From positions 1 to 56,608 of the forward strand of contig CAMAXJ010000004.1 in NCBI GenBank assembly GCA_945862155.1: a stretch of DNA of 56,608 nucleotides, given 5' to 3'. The position numbers were made by a program, and so were the translations under genes. Under the pieces are notes generated by a model, which searched no databases, had not been told where the DNA came from, and saw only the letters and a program-made list of their open reading frames with translations. This stretch comes from Rhodoluna limnophila (GTDB lineage: Bacteria > Actinomycetota > Actinomycetes > Actinomycetales > Microbacteriaceae). Positions 48,999 through 56,608 of this stretch are shown piece after piece; the stretch's first letter is position 1, and each line of letters opens with the position of its first letter.

Positions 48999-49006
48999 TC
49001 CCTGTG

Positions 49007-49023
49007 AAAGCTAGAACAGCTTT
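49007..49023 (+). terminator. Possible terminator after the YqhA-family gene
   Basis: AAAGCT (49007-49012) pairs with AGCTTT (49018-49023), loop AGAAC, followed by ATTTGCCTCTTT. The stem is short and the T-run interrupted, so strength is doubtful. The remaining 150 bases to the next gene show no other structure. Confidence 0.35.
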
Positions 49024-49176
49024 ATTTGCCTCTTTAGCGCCTGAAAATAGCCCCCGGCGAGCTTGTCAGGGTCTCTACTTGGTCAAATCTTTAGCATTTA
49101 GTCGCACAACCCCAAAATTTCTGCGATTATTGTCTTTCAACGTTCGCATAGCCATTGGGGTGAGTTAAACAGGTCT

Positions 49177-50457
49177 TTGGAAATAATCCTGCTGTTTTCT
49201 CTAATTCTGGTAAATGGTGTTCTTGCCATGTCGGAGGTTGCACTTTTAACCTCTAAGCGAGCCAAGCTCTCTGCCATGTCTGCCAAGGGCAAAAAATCTG
49301 CTGAAGCGGCCTTGCGTATCAGTGCCGATCCAACCCAGTTTCTCTCGGCTATCCAAATAGGTATCACCTCTATAGGTTTGCTCAGTGGAATTGTCGGAGA
49401 ATCGATCTTTGCTAAACCTCTAGCTATCTGGTTGCAGAGCGTTGGAGTGCCGGATGGAATTGCTGACATCACTGCCACAGTTTCTGTGGTTCTTATTGTG
49501 ACTTTCGTTGCAATTACGGTGGGTGAGCTAGTTCCTAAGCGCATTGGTCAATCAAACCCCGAGGCCATCGCCGCCGTCATGGCCCGGCCCATGTTGATTC
49601 TTTCTATTGCCACCAGGCCGTTTGTCCTTATTCTGAGCTTTACAACTAACGCTTTATTGAGACTGTTCGGAGTTGGCAAGCACAAGGAAGCTACGGTCAC
49701 GGAAGACGAAATTGAAGCCATTTTGGACGAGGGTTCCGTCGCGGGTCTTATTGAAGACCAGGAGAGAGAGCTCGTAAAAAACGTATTCCGACTTGATGAT
49801 CGAAAGCTCGGATCACTTATGGTCCCTCGTTCTGAAATTATCTACGTTGACATCAATGCCCCAGAGGCCGAAAGTTTTGACCAAATTGCCCAATCGGTTA
49901 GATCCCGCATCCCAGTATGCGATGGAGATCTTGATTCAATCATCGGAGTACTGAGCGCAAAGACCGCGCTATCAACCGTTGCCAGGGGAGAAAAGCTGAG
50001 CCTTCAGGACAATCTTGAAGCCCCGCTGTATGTTCCAGAAACGCTTACTGGTATGGACCTACTGGAGCAGTTCAAACAGTCCCGAACTCACATCGCCTTC
50101 GTTGTTGACGAATACGGAAGCCTCGAGGGTCTTGTTACCATCCAAGACATTTTTGACACTCTGATTGGCGAGATTGTGACCGAAGGCGAAGAAGCTACCG
50201 ATCCAGTTCAACGCGACGATGGTTCTTGGCTATTCGAGGGTGACACCTCTATCCACGAGCTAAAGGACTGCCTGGTCATCGAAGATGTTCCAGAGCAGGA
50301 CAAGGGTCGATATCACACTGTTAGTGGACTAATCCTTTTGCTCCTGGGCAAGATGCCGGTTTCTGGAGACAGCGTTGTTATAGAAGGCTGGAAGCTTGAA
50401 GTTGTGGACATGGATGGTCGTCGAATCGACAAGATTCTTGCCACCCGCATTCCCTAG
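49177..50457 (+). CDS. CNNM/CorC-type hemolysin-family membrane protein
   Basis: A 426-residue protein: an N-terminal DUF21/CNNM membrane domain with about four segments (1-160), a CBS-domain pair (about 210-335; e.g. DEYGSLEGLVTIQDIFDTLIGEI) and a C-terminal CorC/HlyC transporter-associated domain (about 345-426). Members take part in magnesium or cobalt homeostasis; the hemolysin name is historical. The start is TTG 49177. The stop overlaps the convergent DoxX gene by 4 bases. Confidence 0.92.
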   Translation: MEIILLFSLILVNGVLAMSEVALLTSKRAKLSAMSAKGKKSAEAALRISADPTQFLSAIQIGITSIGLLSGIVGESIFAKPLAIWLQSVGVPDGIADITATVSVVLIVTFVAITVGELVPKRIGQSNPEAIAAVMARPMLILSIATRPFVLILSFTTNALLRLFGVGKHKEATVTEDEIEAILDEGSVAGLIEDQERELVKNVFRLDDRKLGSLMVPRSEIIYVDINAPEAESFDQIAQSVRSRIPVCDGDLDSIIGVLSAKTALSTVARGEKLSLQDNLEAPLYVPETLTGMDLLEQFKQSRTHIAFVVDEYGSLEGLVTIQDIFDTLIGEIVTEGEEATDPVQRDDGSWLFEGDTSIHELKDCLVIEDVPEQDKGRYHTVSGLILLLLGKMPVSGDSVVIEGWKLEVVDMDGRRIDKILATRIP

Positions 50458-50879
50458 CCCTGCTTCTTAGGGCTGACTTTCTTGCTTTTGTGCCAAGCGC
50501 CAGTTGCCCAGAGGGCCCAGAGGATTAGAAGTGGCTGAAACAGCAACCTAATAGCTCTTGCCTCATCGGTATTGAGACCAAACGCATCTGTTTGAGTTAG
50601 GTACTGAGAGATGTTGCCTGGAAAAACGGCCAAGAAGAAAGCTGCTGTTAGCCACCCGATCTGCTTGCGATAGCGGGCGACAAAGATAAGCCCAAGCCCC
50701 AGGGCAATTTCGACAGCACCTGATGCCAACACTACAAAGTCGGGATCAAGTGGCAGCCAAGGCGGAACTTGGGCTTGGAAAGTAATTCTCGAAAAGGTGA
50801 AGTGACCCACACCGGCATAAATTAGCGCCGCCCCAAGCAAGTAGCGAGCAGCGTGCCTTACCGCCTTCATGAGTTTCAC
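50454..50879 (-). CDS. DoxX-like membrane protein
   Basis: A 141-residue protein with four hydrophobic segments; ALIYAGVGHFTF and GAVEIALGLGLIF match the DoxX/DUF417-like group. In related proteins a role in redox or thiosulfate metabolism is reported, but here only the fold is supported. The GTG start overlaps the upstream hydrolase stop by one base (TAGTG); ATG 50870 is an alternative. Confidence 0.82.
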   Translation of the reverse strand: MKLMKAVRHAARYLLGAALIYAGVGHFTFSRITFQAQVPPWLPLDPDFVVLASGAVEIALGLGLIFVARYRKQIGWLTAAFFLAVFPGNISQYLTQTDAFGLNTDEARAIRLLFQPLLILWALWATGAWHKSKKVSPKKQG

Positions 50880-51892
50880 TATTTTGTTAGTGACTTCTCG
50901 AAAAAGTCAACCAGAACCGCCGCGTAGCGGTCTGTCTCAGTGAGCATGCCTTCGGTGTGATCAGCACCTTCGAAAGTTTCAAGAGTGATGTTAGCTCCGA
51001 CGCTCTTTGCGTAGTTGTAAAAATCGACCGATGACTGGTAGTCAAGTCGCTGATCGATATCTCCGTGAAGAATAAGCATCGGACGATCTGCAGCGGCCTC
51101 AATTCCCTGCATGGCAGAAGTTTCGGTTAGGTTCACGCCGTGGAACAGCTGGGCGGAAATCAACGCTAGTTGCCACAAGAATCCTGGGAAGCCCTGGAAC
51201 TCTACTTCTTTGGTAGCTGCTGCGTTGAAATCAAATATGGTGCCCTCCATTGCAAAGGCAGATATGTTCTCGGTCTTTGCCGGCAGCAGTGAAGTTGCAA
51301 TTGCTCCACCAGAAACACCAAACATTCCAAGTGATGCCGGCGTGACTTCTTTATTGGCAATTAGCCAATCAGCAACAGCTGCGAAGTCAGTTGATTCCTC
51401 CTGGCCGGCGGAGTGCCTTCCGTCGGTACATGTTGACTCCCCGGTGTCGCGGGAGTCAACCAAAAGAACATGGAAGCCATTTTTGACCAGCATCGCGCTT
51501 GGAAGAAGTGCGTTGAAATCGCGTCTTGAGGTTCCGATACCGTGGGTGACGATCACACTCTTGCCATTTGACTCAACGGGAGCAATCCACCAGGCAGATA
51601 AAGTGACTTCATCGCTGACCGGAATCTCGACCGCCTGGTAGCTCACGTCAGTCATCCACCAAGCACTTAGGTCATAACCTGCCCACTTATCCCAGCCTTC
51701 ACCGGGGAAAGGACCATTGCCTTTGGCGGGGGTTACAAAAAACTCGGGTTTATTTCCTAGGTCGTCTTCGTTAATGGCACAAGGAACTACTGTTCCTGAT
51801 GTGTAAACGTAGTCTCCAACGGCCAGAGCTCCACCAGAAACGGTTAGAACTAAGACTCCAGTTGTGATTGCTATCCACTTTGATGCGCGCAT
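50879..51892 (-). CDS. Exported alpha/beta hydrolase
   Basis: A 337-residue protein with a signal or anchor at about 7-26. The fold shows VIVTHGIGTSRRDF, VDSRDTGES, nucleophile MFGVSGGAIATSLL, Asp in LHGDIDQRLDY and His in GADHTEGM, a complete triad. Similar proteins are annotated as peptidases or esterases. A TACTGT hexamer (51899-51904, minus) ends 6 bases before ATG 51892, so it may be leaderless. Confidence 0.85.
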   Translation of the reverse strand: MRASKWIAITTGVLVLTVSGGALAVGDYVYTSGTVVPCAINEDDLGNKPEFFVTPAKGNGPFPGEGWDKWAGYDLSAWWMTDVSYQAVEIPVSDEVTLSAWWIAPVESNGKSVIVTHGIGTSRRDFNALLPSAMLVKNGFHVLLVDSRDTGESTCTDGRHSAGQEESTDFAAVADWLIANKEVTPASLGMFGVSGGAIATSLLPAKTENISAFAMEGTIFDFNAAATKEVEFQGFPGFLWQLALISAQLFHGVNLTETSAMQGIEAAADRPMLILHGDIDQRLDYQSSVDFYNYAKSVGANITLETFEGADHTEGMLTETDRYAAVLVDFFEKSLTK

Positions 51893-51898
51893 CCCAAT

Positions 51899-51904
51899 AC
51901 AGTA
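51899..51904 (-). promoter_or_regulatory. Candidate -10 element, leaderless hydrolase
   Basis: On the minus strand TACTGT ends exactly 6 bases before the ATG at 51892, and no ribosome site lies between. Confidence 0.4.
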
Positions 51905-51937
51905 TCACCGCAAGTCCACCTGCGGACGGGTTCGCCT

Positions 51938-52579
51938 CTAGCGCGATACAAGCTTTCTGAGCACTTGCTTGAGCCCAATTACCGCCAAACCAAGAGCTAG
52001 AAAGAACACTGATATTGCCGCCATGTAAGTCAGCATTCCACCAACGCCCGCTTCGCCGTTTGGATTTATGAACCAGTAGGGCCACCAGTTAGTTGCGCTC
52101 CCGCGAATAATCGAAAGCACCAACCAGGTCAACGGGAAAACTAAAGTCCAAATAAGTGCTCGAAGTCTGATGCGAAAAGCCTTAACAGAAATCAGATACT
52201 CAATCGCTGCAAGTATTGGGGCATAGGTATGAATAATCTCGTTTGGAAGAACTGGCCACACGTAGTTTCCATCACGAACGTCATTGGCAGCATCTGCCAA
52301 AAGTGCGTGATAGACCACTCCAACCACTATCAATGCAACAGCGAAGCAGAGCCTTGCAATCTCGACCCACTTAGTGTCCTCAATCTTTAGCATCAGACCA
52401 AAACTTGTTGTTATTAGCAATAGCCCTGCAAAGATTGCAGTCACGATAGAGAAGTAGGCAAAGTACTCAAAGGGCCTAAAGTTATCATTTGCGATTCGGT
52501 CGGTGACTTGCCAGATGACGCTGCCAACGAGGCCCACTCCAATTAGTAGTCGAAGTGTCGCCAGTGAGTAGTTATACAC
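51938..52579 (-). CDS. Pr6Pr family membrane protein
   Basis: A 213-residue membrane protein with six segments. NDNFRPFEYFAYFSIVTAIFAG and the HTYAPILAAIEYLI block are typical of Pr6Pr (FAR-17a/AIG1-like) proteins. YWFINPNG near 170 is also conserved. Function unknown. GTG 52579; a TAGGGT hexamer ends 8 bases upstream. Confidence 0.85.
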   Translation of the reverse strand: MYNYSLATLRLLIGVGLVGSVIWQVTDRIANDNFRPFEYFAYFSIVTAIFAGLLLITTSFGLMLKIEDTKWVEIARLCFAVALIVVGVVYHALLADAANDVRDGNYVWPVLPNEIIHTYAPILAAIEYLISVKAFRIRLRALIWTLVFPLTWLVLSIIRGSATNWWPYWFINPNGEAGVGGMLTYMAAISVFFLALGLAVIGLKQVLRKLVSR

Positions 52580-52683
52580 AAGTAGCTACCCTAGCAACTA
52601 AATCTTTGGCAGCCGACACTTCAACAACGGCTGAAAAGCTTTTCTATAGGAGAAACATCAACTTCCAGGATCACCCAAAATGC

Positions 52684-53685
52684 TCAGGCAGGCTGCTGCT
52701 GGGTGATGCAGTGAATACCGCCACCGCGTGCAAAAATCTCTTTGGCGTCAATAAGAACTATCTCTCGACCGGGGTAAACCTTTTCGAGTATTGCCTGGGC
52801 AACTAAGTCATTTGGATCGTTGAACGAGCACAAAATCACTGCACCGTTCACGATGTAGTGATTTATGTAGCTGTAGTCGACGAAGTCCTGCTCATCTCGC
52901 AAAATAGTTGGGGCTGGAATACCGATGACTTCAAAATTTCCAGCTGCCTCAAGAGTTGCCTTAACTTCCCGAGATACCTCGTAGTCGGGGTGTGAGGGGT
53001 CTTGCTGATCGTGATACAAGATAACGTTCGAACTGGCAAAGCAAGCAACTATGTCAATGTGACCTCGGGTCCCAAAGCCGTCATAGTCACGGGTGAGTCC
53101 ACGCTTGATCCAAACGGCCTGGTTGGTGCCAAGCTTTTCGTGGATCTCGGCTTCTACTTCCTTCTTTGTCCAGGAAGAGTTTCGACCTTCACCCAGCTGC
53201 ACAGTTTCGGTCAGTAGCACAACACCCGCTCCGTTAACGTGGATGCCGCCGCCTTCATTGATAAGCGGTGAATCGACAACTGCTTTTCCGGATAGCTTCC
53301 CCATAAATCCTGCGACCAACTTGTCTTTGTCCCAGCTGGCCCAGCTCTGTGCTCCCCAACCGTTGAACACCCAATTCACGCCCACCAGATTTCCAGATTC
53401 GTCTTTCACAAAAGTTGGACCAGTATCCCTCATCCAAGCATCATCAAGCTCGGCCTCAATTAATTCAATGCTCGGGTGCAGATAGGCTCTGGCTATTTCA
53501 AGCTGATCACTGGTTGCAAGAACCGAGACTGGCTCAAAGCGCACGATGGCATTGGCAACACTGGCCCATGAACTTCTGGCGGCTTCAGCTTCCGCGTCGC
53601 TTTCGCCAAGTAGGTAGTTTGCCGGCGGCCAGGCCATCCAGGTTCGCTCGTGAGCTTCCCATTCCGCGGGCATGGTTAGTTTCAT
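52684..53685 (-). CDS. aguA: Agmatine deiminase
   Basis: Converts agmatine to N-carbamoylputrescine and ammonia. The 333-residue chain of the peptidyl-arginine-deiminase fold has MPAEWEAHERTWMAWP, the acidic DDAWMRDTGPTF, INEGGGIHVNG, GTRGHIDIVA (His) and the catalytic Cys in ARGGGIHCITQQQP. The start overlaps aguB by 4 bases. Third gene of the decarboxylase-aguB-aguA operon. Its first 14 bases are identical to those of aguB. Confidence 0.95.
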   Translation of the reverse strand: MKLTMPAEWEAHERTWMAWPPANYLLGESDAEAEAARSSWASVANAIVRFEPVSVLATSDQLEIARAYLHPSIELIEAELDDAWMRDTGPTFVKDESGNLVGVNWVFNGWGAQSWASWDKDKLVAGFMGKLSGKAVVDSPLINEGGGIHVNGAGVVLLTETVQLGEGRNSSWTKKEVEAEIHEKLGTNQAVWIKRGLTRDYDGFGTRGHIDIVACFASSNVILYHDQQDPSHPDYEVSREVKATLEAAGNFEVIGIPAPTILRDEQDFVDYSYINHYIVNGAVILCSFNDPNDLVAQAILEKVYPGREIVLIDAKEIFARGGGIHCITQQQPA

Positions 53686-54683
53686 TTCTGGCTAACCCCT
53701 GCAATGCCGCCTTGTTCGCTATCTCCTGAGTCAAGACGTTTGTTTTGAACAGGGGAGGTTAGCTTGTCGTAAGTGTCAGGTCTTCGGGTGGCAAGGAAAG
53801 GAAACAGATCCAACCAGTCACGTCTTTGGTCAAGATCTAGATCGGCGACAAGTATCTCATCGGTGTCTCTTGAGGCACGGGCTAAAACTCTGCCAAACGG
53901 ATCGCTAATGAAACTGCTTCCATAAAAGTTCAACGAACCTTCGTTGCCGTATCGGTTTGGAATAACCATGAAGGTACCATTCGCAATTCCGTGGCCAATA
54001 ATCACTTGACGCCATAGTGGCTCAGTGTCAAAATCTGGGTGATCTGGCTCAGAACCAATTGCCGTTGGGTAAGCCAGAATCTCAGCTCCGCGAATCGAGT
54101 AGTTTCTGGCTACCTCCGGAAACCACTCATCCCAACAGGTTGGAAGACCAAAGCTTGCAGAAACTCCACCGAGTTCGAGCGTGTAAACGGGATACGGGTC
54201 AGAATCCGCTGGCCCTGGCTGGAAGTACTTGTCTTCGTAGTAGCCTGCGGTGACTGGAATGTGAAGCTTTGGAGTGCGCGCGATTATTTCACCTTCGGTG
54301 TTTACCAAAATGGCAGTGTTTAGTCCTCGTCCATCTGGAAGATCAGCTTGCTCGTATAAAGAAGCGTGTATAACCACTCCGTATTCTTTTGCAGCCTTGG
54401 CTGCAAACAAATGGGTCTTGCCACCAATTAACTGCTCTGCAATCTTTGAAGGAACACCTTCGGGTTTTGCATCGGCTGGATACCTCGAAAGAGTTAGCTC
54501 CTGCAAGAACACAATCTTGGCCCCAGCTTTGGCGGCCTTCGAAATCCCATCCATAAGCACGCTCTCGTGCTCTGCTGCATCCTGGTGCCACTTGGTTTGA
54601 ACTAGAGCCACTCGAAGAGCAGGCCTTGTGGAGTTTTTGACTCTCGATAAAGAAGCTGGAGCCTCGGCAATGGTTAGTTTCAT
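53682..54683 (-). CDS. aguB: N-carbamoylputrescine amidase
   Basis: Nitrilase-fold hydrolase giving putrescine, CO2 and ammonia. The Glu-Lys-Cys triad is visible: LQELTLSRYPAD, RTPKLHIP and PTCWDEWFPEVARN. Length is 333. The family core starts at LRVALVQTKWHQD, so residues 1-22 (MKLTIAEAPASLSRV) are an extra lead and the last 20 residues are Ser/Asp/Gln-rich. AGGAG lies 11 bases before ATG 54683. Gap to the decarboxylase is 11 bases. Confidence 0.95.
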   Translation of the reverse strand: MKLTIAEAPASLSRVKNSTRPALRVALVQTKWHQDAAEHESVLMDGISKAAKAGAKIVFLQELTLSRYPADAKPEGVPSKIAEQLIGGKTHLFAAKAAKEYGVVIHASLYEQADLPDGRGLNTAILVNTEGEIIARTPKLHIPVTAGYYEDKYFQPGPADSDPYPVYTLELGGVSASFGLPTCWDEWFPEVARNYSIRGAEILAYPTAIGSEPDHPDFDTEPLWRQVIIGHGIANGTFMVIPNRYGNEGSLNFYGSSFISDPFGRVLARASRDTDEILVADLDLDQRRDWLDLFPFLATRRPDTYDKLTSPVQNKRLDSGDSEQGGIAGVSQK

Positions 54684-54694
54684 CTGTTAGCTCC

Positions 54695-56056
54695 TTACTT
54701 CATGCTCTCAAGGATTTGGGTTAGTAGCTTCACGCTGGTTAGGGGATTGACGATAGCAAAGCGGGTATTTGGCTTGCCCTTATGGCTTGAGGGAACTACA
54801 AAACCAATTTCATCTTTCAAAAGCTTGTCCGACCATTTCTTGTATTGGTTTAGATCCCAACCCTTGCGTTCAAACACCACAACTGACAACCGCGGATCCC
54901 GAACTAATTCGACGTGCTCCATAGACCTAATGACATCCGCAATCTCATGGGCGACATCGATGTTGTATTCGATTGCATCGCGATACTTTGCCACCCCGTG
55001 AGTTGCTAATGAGAACCAGAGTGGGAGTCCTCTAGTTCTTCTAGTTAATCCAAATGAATAATCAGATGGATTCCAAAGCCCTGACTCGGTGAGGGTCTCT
55101 AAATACTCACCGTGCTGAGTGTGAGTGGCGCGTGCAATTTCTGGATTCCGATAAACCAAGGCACAGGCATCGTATGGAGCAAATAGCCACTTGTGTGGGT
55201 CAACGATAAATGAATCCGCAAGCTCGGAACCATCAAACAAGTGCTTGTATTTGGGGCTTAGCACTCCAGCCAAACCATAAGCGCCATCGATGTGGAACCA
55301 AAGACCATTTCTTTGTGCCACTTCACCAATTCCACGCAGGTCATCAATAATTCCAAAGTTGGTAGTACCGCCAGTTGCAACAATTGCAAAAACAGAATTT
55401 GCTGGCTGGCTTGCAAGAGCTTCGCTTACAGCCTGAGCACTCAGACGACCATCAGCGGAAGGCTCTGCTAGAACAATTTCCACATCCATGACCTTGGCAG
55501 CAGCCTTCAAAGAGGAGTGCGCCTCTTTAGAGGCGAGAAAAGAAAGTCTTCCTTGGAGTTGAGCACCAGATGCTTTGAGTTTTTCCCGATGTGACTGCCT
55601 TGCGGTCACAAGAGCAGAAAGGTTTCCAATAGTTCCGCCTTGAACGAAAGAACCTCCGGAACCTTTTGGAAGGCCCACTTCTGATGCGAACCAGGTAAGG
55701 ACCTGGTTCTCTGCAAAAATTGCTCCAGCTCCTTCAAGCCAGGAACCTCCATAAATCGAGCTTGCGGAAACCACTAGATCAAAGATGCTGGCTGCCTCAG
55801 TAGGCGCATTTGGAATGAAGGAAACGAATCCTGGGTGGTCAGTAGAAATAGTTGCTGGAGCCAAGACTTCCTCGAACAGCCGCAAGGCTTTATCGCCGCC
55901 CATGCCATCCTCAGACAGCGTTAGGCCGGCTGCAGCAAAAAGCTCCTGTTCCGACTTTGGATAATCCAACGGAATCGGGTCATAATCCATGCGAGTGCGG
56001 ACATACTCGAAGATTTTTTCCCGAAGAGCTCTAGTTTCGTCGCTATTTTGATGCAT
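54695..56056 (-). CDS. PLP-dependent decarboxylase (group II), possible arginine decarboxylase
   Basis: A 453-residue enzyme of the aromatic-amino-acid/glutamate-type decarboxylase fold. The PLP Lys is in VDPHKWLFAPYDACAL (about residue 297), the Asp pairing with the PLP ring in FHIDGAYGLAGV and the substrate loop in SSIYGGSWLEGAGAIF. It is encoded 11 bases before aguB-aguA, so the natural inference is that it makes agmatine from arginine. Known arginine decarboxylases mostly belong to other PLP groups or pyruvoyl enzymes, so this would be notable. Alternatives are tyrosine, tryptophan or diaminobutyrate decarboxylase. ATG 56056 chosen; upstream frame is not family-like. Confidence 0.88.
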   Translation of the reverse strand: MHQNSDETRALREKIFEYVRTRMDYDPIPLDYPKSEQELFAAAGLTLSEDGMGGDKALRLFEEVLAPATISTDHPGFVSFIPNAPTEAASIFDLVVSASSIYGGSWLEGAGAIFAENQVLTWFASEVGLPKGSGGSFVQGGTIGNLSALVTARQSHREKLKASGAQLQGRLSFLASKEAHSSLKAAAKVMDVEIVLAEPSADGRLSAQAVSEALASQPANSVFAIVATGGTTNFGIIDDLRGIGEVAQRNGLWFHIDGAYGLAGVLSPKYKHLFDGSELADSFIVDPHKWLFAPYDACALVYRNPEIARATHTQHGEYLETLTESGLWNPSDYSFGLTRRTRGLPLWFSLATHGVAKYRDAIEYNIDVAHEIADVIRSMEHVELVRDPRLSVVVFERKGWDLNQYKKWSDKLLKDEIGFVVPSSHKGKPNTRFAIVNPLTSVKLLTQILESMK

Positions 56057-56058
56057 GG

Positions 56059-56280
56059 CTAACGTCTCTTTTTGCGAGTGATCGACACCAATAGTCCGCC
56101 AACAAAAATGGCACCGAGTATCCAAGCCGCCCAAACTCGCTGATCGGCAATCTCTTGACAGGAAATGAAGTTATCGGCGTCTGGAACAACACAGGTACCG
56201 GTATCAAAAAAACTCAGCAGTAAAGCACCTAGCCCCACCAGAGCAACGGTTGCGAACATGGCCGCTGAGTTATTTTTCAA
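56059..56280 (-). CDS. Small two-segment membrane protein
   Basis: A 73-residue protein with segments at about 8-25 and 50-66, a Cys pair in the external loop (TGTCVVPDADNFISC) that could form a disulfide, and a basic end (TRKKRR). Start TTG 56280 with AAGGCGAG upstream, or ATG 56259. Its stop lies 2 bases before the decarboxylase start, so it leads the same transcript. Not recognised. Confidence 0.65.
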   Translation of the reverse strand: MKNNSAAMFATVALVGLGALLLSFFDTGTCVVPDADNFISCQEIADQRVWAAWILGAIFVGGLLVSITRKKRR

Positions 56281-56317
56281 TTCTCGCCTTCGAAAAGTTG
56301 GTTGTTACTCACGGATT

Positions 56318-56608
56318 TTATGGCTTAGCTTCTTGATTTTGTTTGGCAACTTCTTTTAGAACATCATCCATATTTAGGGCCGCAACTGCGCTAATTATTT
56401 CATCCAAGGCCTCGGCAGGTAATGCGCCTGGATTGTTGTATAGAAGTATGCCGTCGCGAAAGACCATCAGAGTTGGAATCGAGCTGATGCCGGCTTCGTC
56501 GGCAAGCTGCTGCTGAGCTTCGGTGTCTACCTTGCCGAAAGTAATCTCTGGATACTTCTCACTGGCAGCTTCGAAGATGGGCCCGAACATGCGGCATGGT
56601 CCGCACCA
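56318..56608 (-). CDS. Thioredoxin (5' end outside window)
   Basis: Partial gene: the N-terminus lies beyond the right edge. The visible 96 residues start with the active site WCGPC, followed by MFGPIFEAASEKY, KVDTEAQQQLADEAGISSIPTLMVFRDG (cis-Pro in SIPTL). It ends with a Gln/Glu-rich tail of about 15 residues. A redox-active thioredoxin, unlike the YbbN-like protein at 18.3 kb. Confidence 0.92.
   Translation of the reverse strand, partial: WCGPCRMFGPIFEAASEKYPEITFGKVDTEAQQQLADEAGISSIPTLMVFRDGILLYNNPGALPAEALDEIISAVAALNMDDVLKEVAKQNQEAKP

Overview
The window looks like a chromosomal segment of a small-genome actinobacterium, most likely a Microbacteriaceae member of the freshwater Luna type (Rhodoluna/Aquiluna relatives). 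This is inference from three things. The gene order rpsP-khpA-rimM-trmD-rplS-lepB-rnhB-DUF2469-dprA-xerC / rpsB-tsf-pyrH-frr-cdsA is actinobacterial. Several DivIVA-type coiled-coil genes, DUF2469, DUF3817 and an oligoribonuclease are present. Starts are often GTG or TTG, genes overlap heavily, and no intergenic gap exceeds about 290 bases. Base composition is moderate (near 50% GC by eye), unlike high-GC soil relatives.

Layout. 1-9,900: ribosome, tRNA-modification and secretion genes, then dprA and xerC, a convergent M23-like gene, and a second block rpsB-tsf (terminator) pyrH-frr-cdsA. 11,300-14,400: a tight run with a four-motif DivIVA-repeat protein, a secreted HNH nuclease-like protein, a membrane-anchored transglycosylase-like protein, a small Cys/His protein and a hydrolase. 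14,400-24,800: two DivIVA-like coiled-coil genes on the minus strand flank a plus-strand run containing a three-segment membrane protein, a YbbN-like protein, cysteine desulfurase, mnmA and ligA. 24,900-28,300: gatCAB. 28,300-34,200 (minus): psuG-psuK pseudouridine catabolism, tRNA-His, orn and a large RND permease. 34,300-37,200: hydrolase, luciferase-like monooxygenase, aquaporin. 37,200-41,600 (minus): gcvT-gcvH-gcvP. 41,700-43,000: small membrane proteins. 43,200-47,200: potA-potD-potB-potC. Then tRNA-Arg, a membrane protein bounded by a broken second copy of the tRNA-Arg 3' half, a LysE exporter, a YqhA protein and a CNNM/CBS protein. 50,450-56,608 (minus): DoxX, hydrolase, Pr6Pr, then a decarboxylase-aguB-aguA operon, a small membrane protein and a thioredoxin cut by the right edge.

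How the genes work together. Cysteine desulfurase and MnmA supply and use sulfur for tRNA 2-thiouridine. GatCAB forms Gln-tRNA and/or Asn-tRNA. GcvTHP feeds one-carbon metabolism. PsuG and PsuK salvage pseudouridine. The most interesting metabolic unit is a PLP-dependent decarboxylase directly coupled to N-carbamoylputrescine amidase and agmatine deiminase: it could form a complete arginine-to-putrescine route using an arginine decarboxylase of an unexpected fold group. A PotABCD polyamine-type importer is also present.

Small-scale structure worth noting: many starts have a TANNNT hexamer ending 6-8 bases upstream and no Shine-Dalgarno sequence, which suggests widespread leaderless transcription, including for gcvT. 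A perfect 13-bp hairpin separates potD from potB. Two DnaA-box-like 9-mers lie between gatB and psuK.
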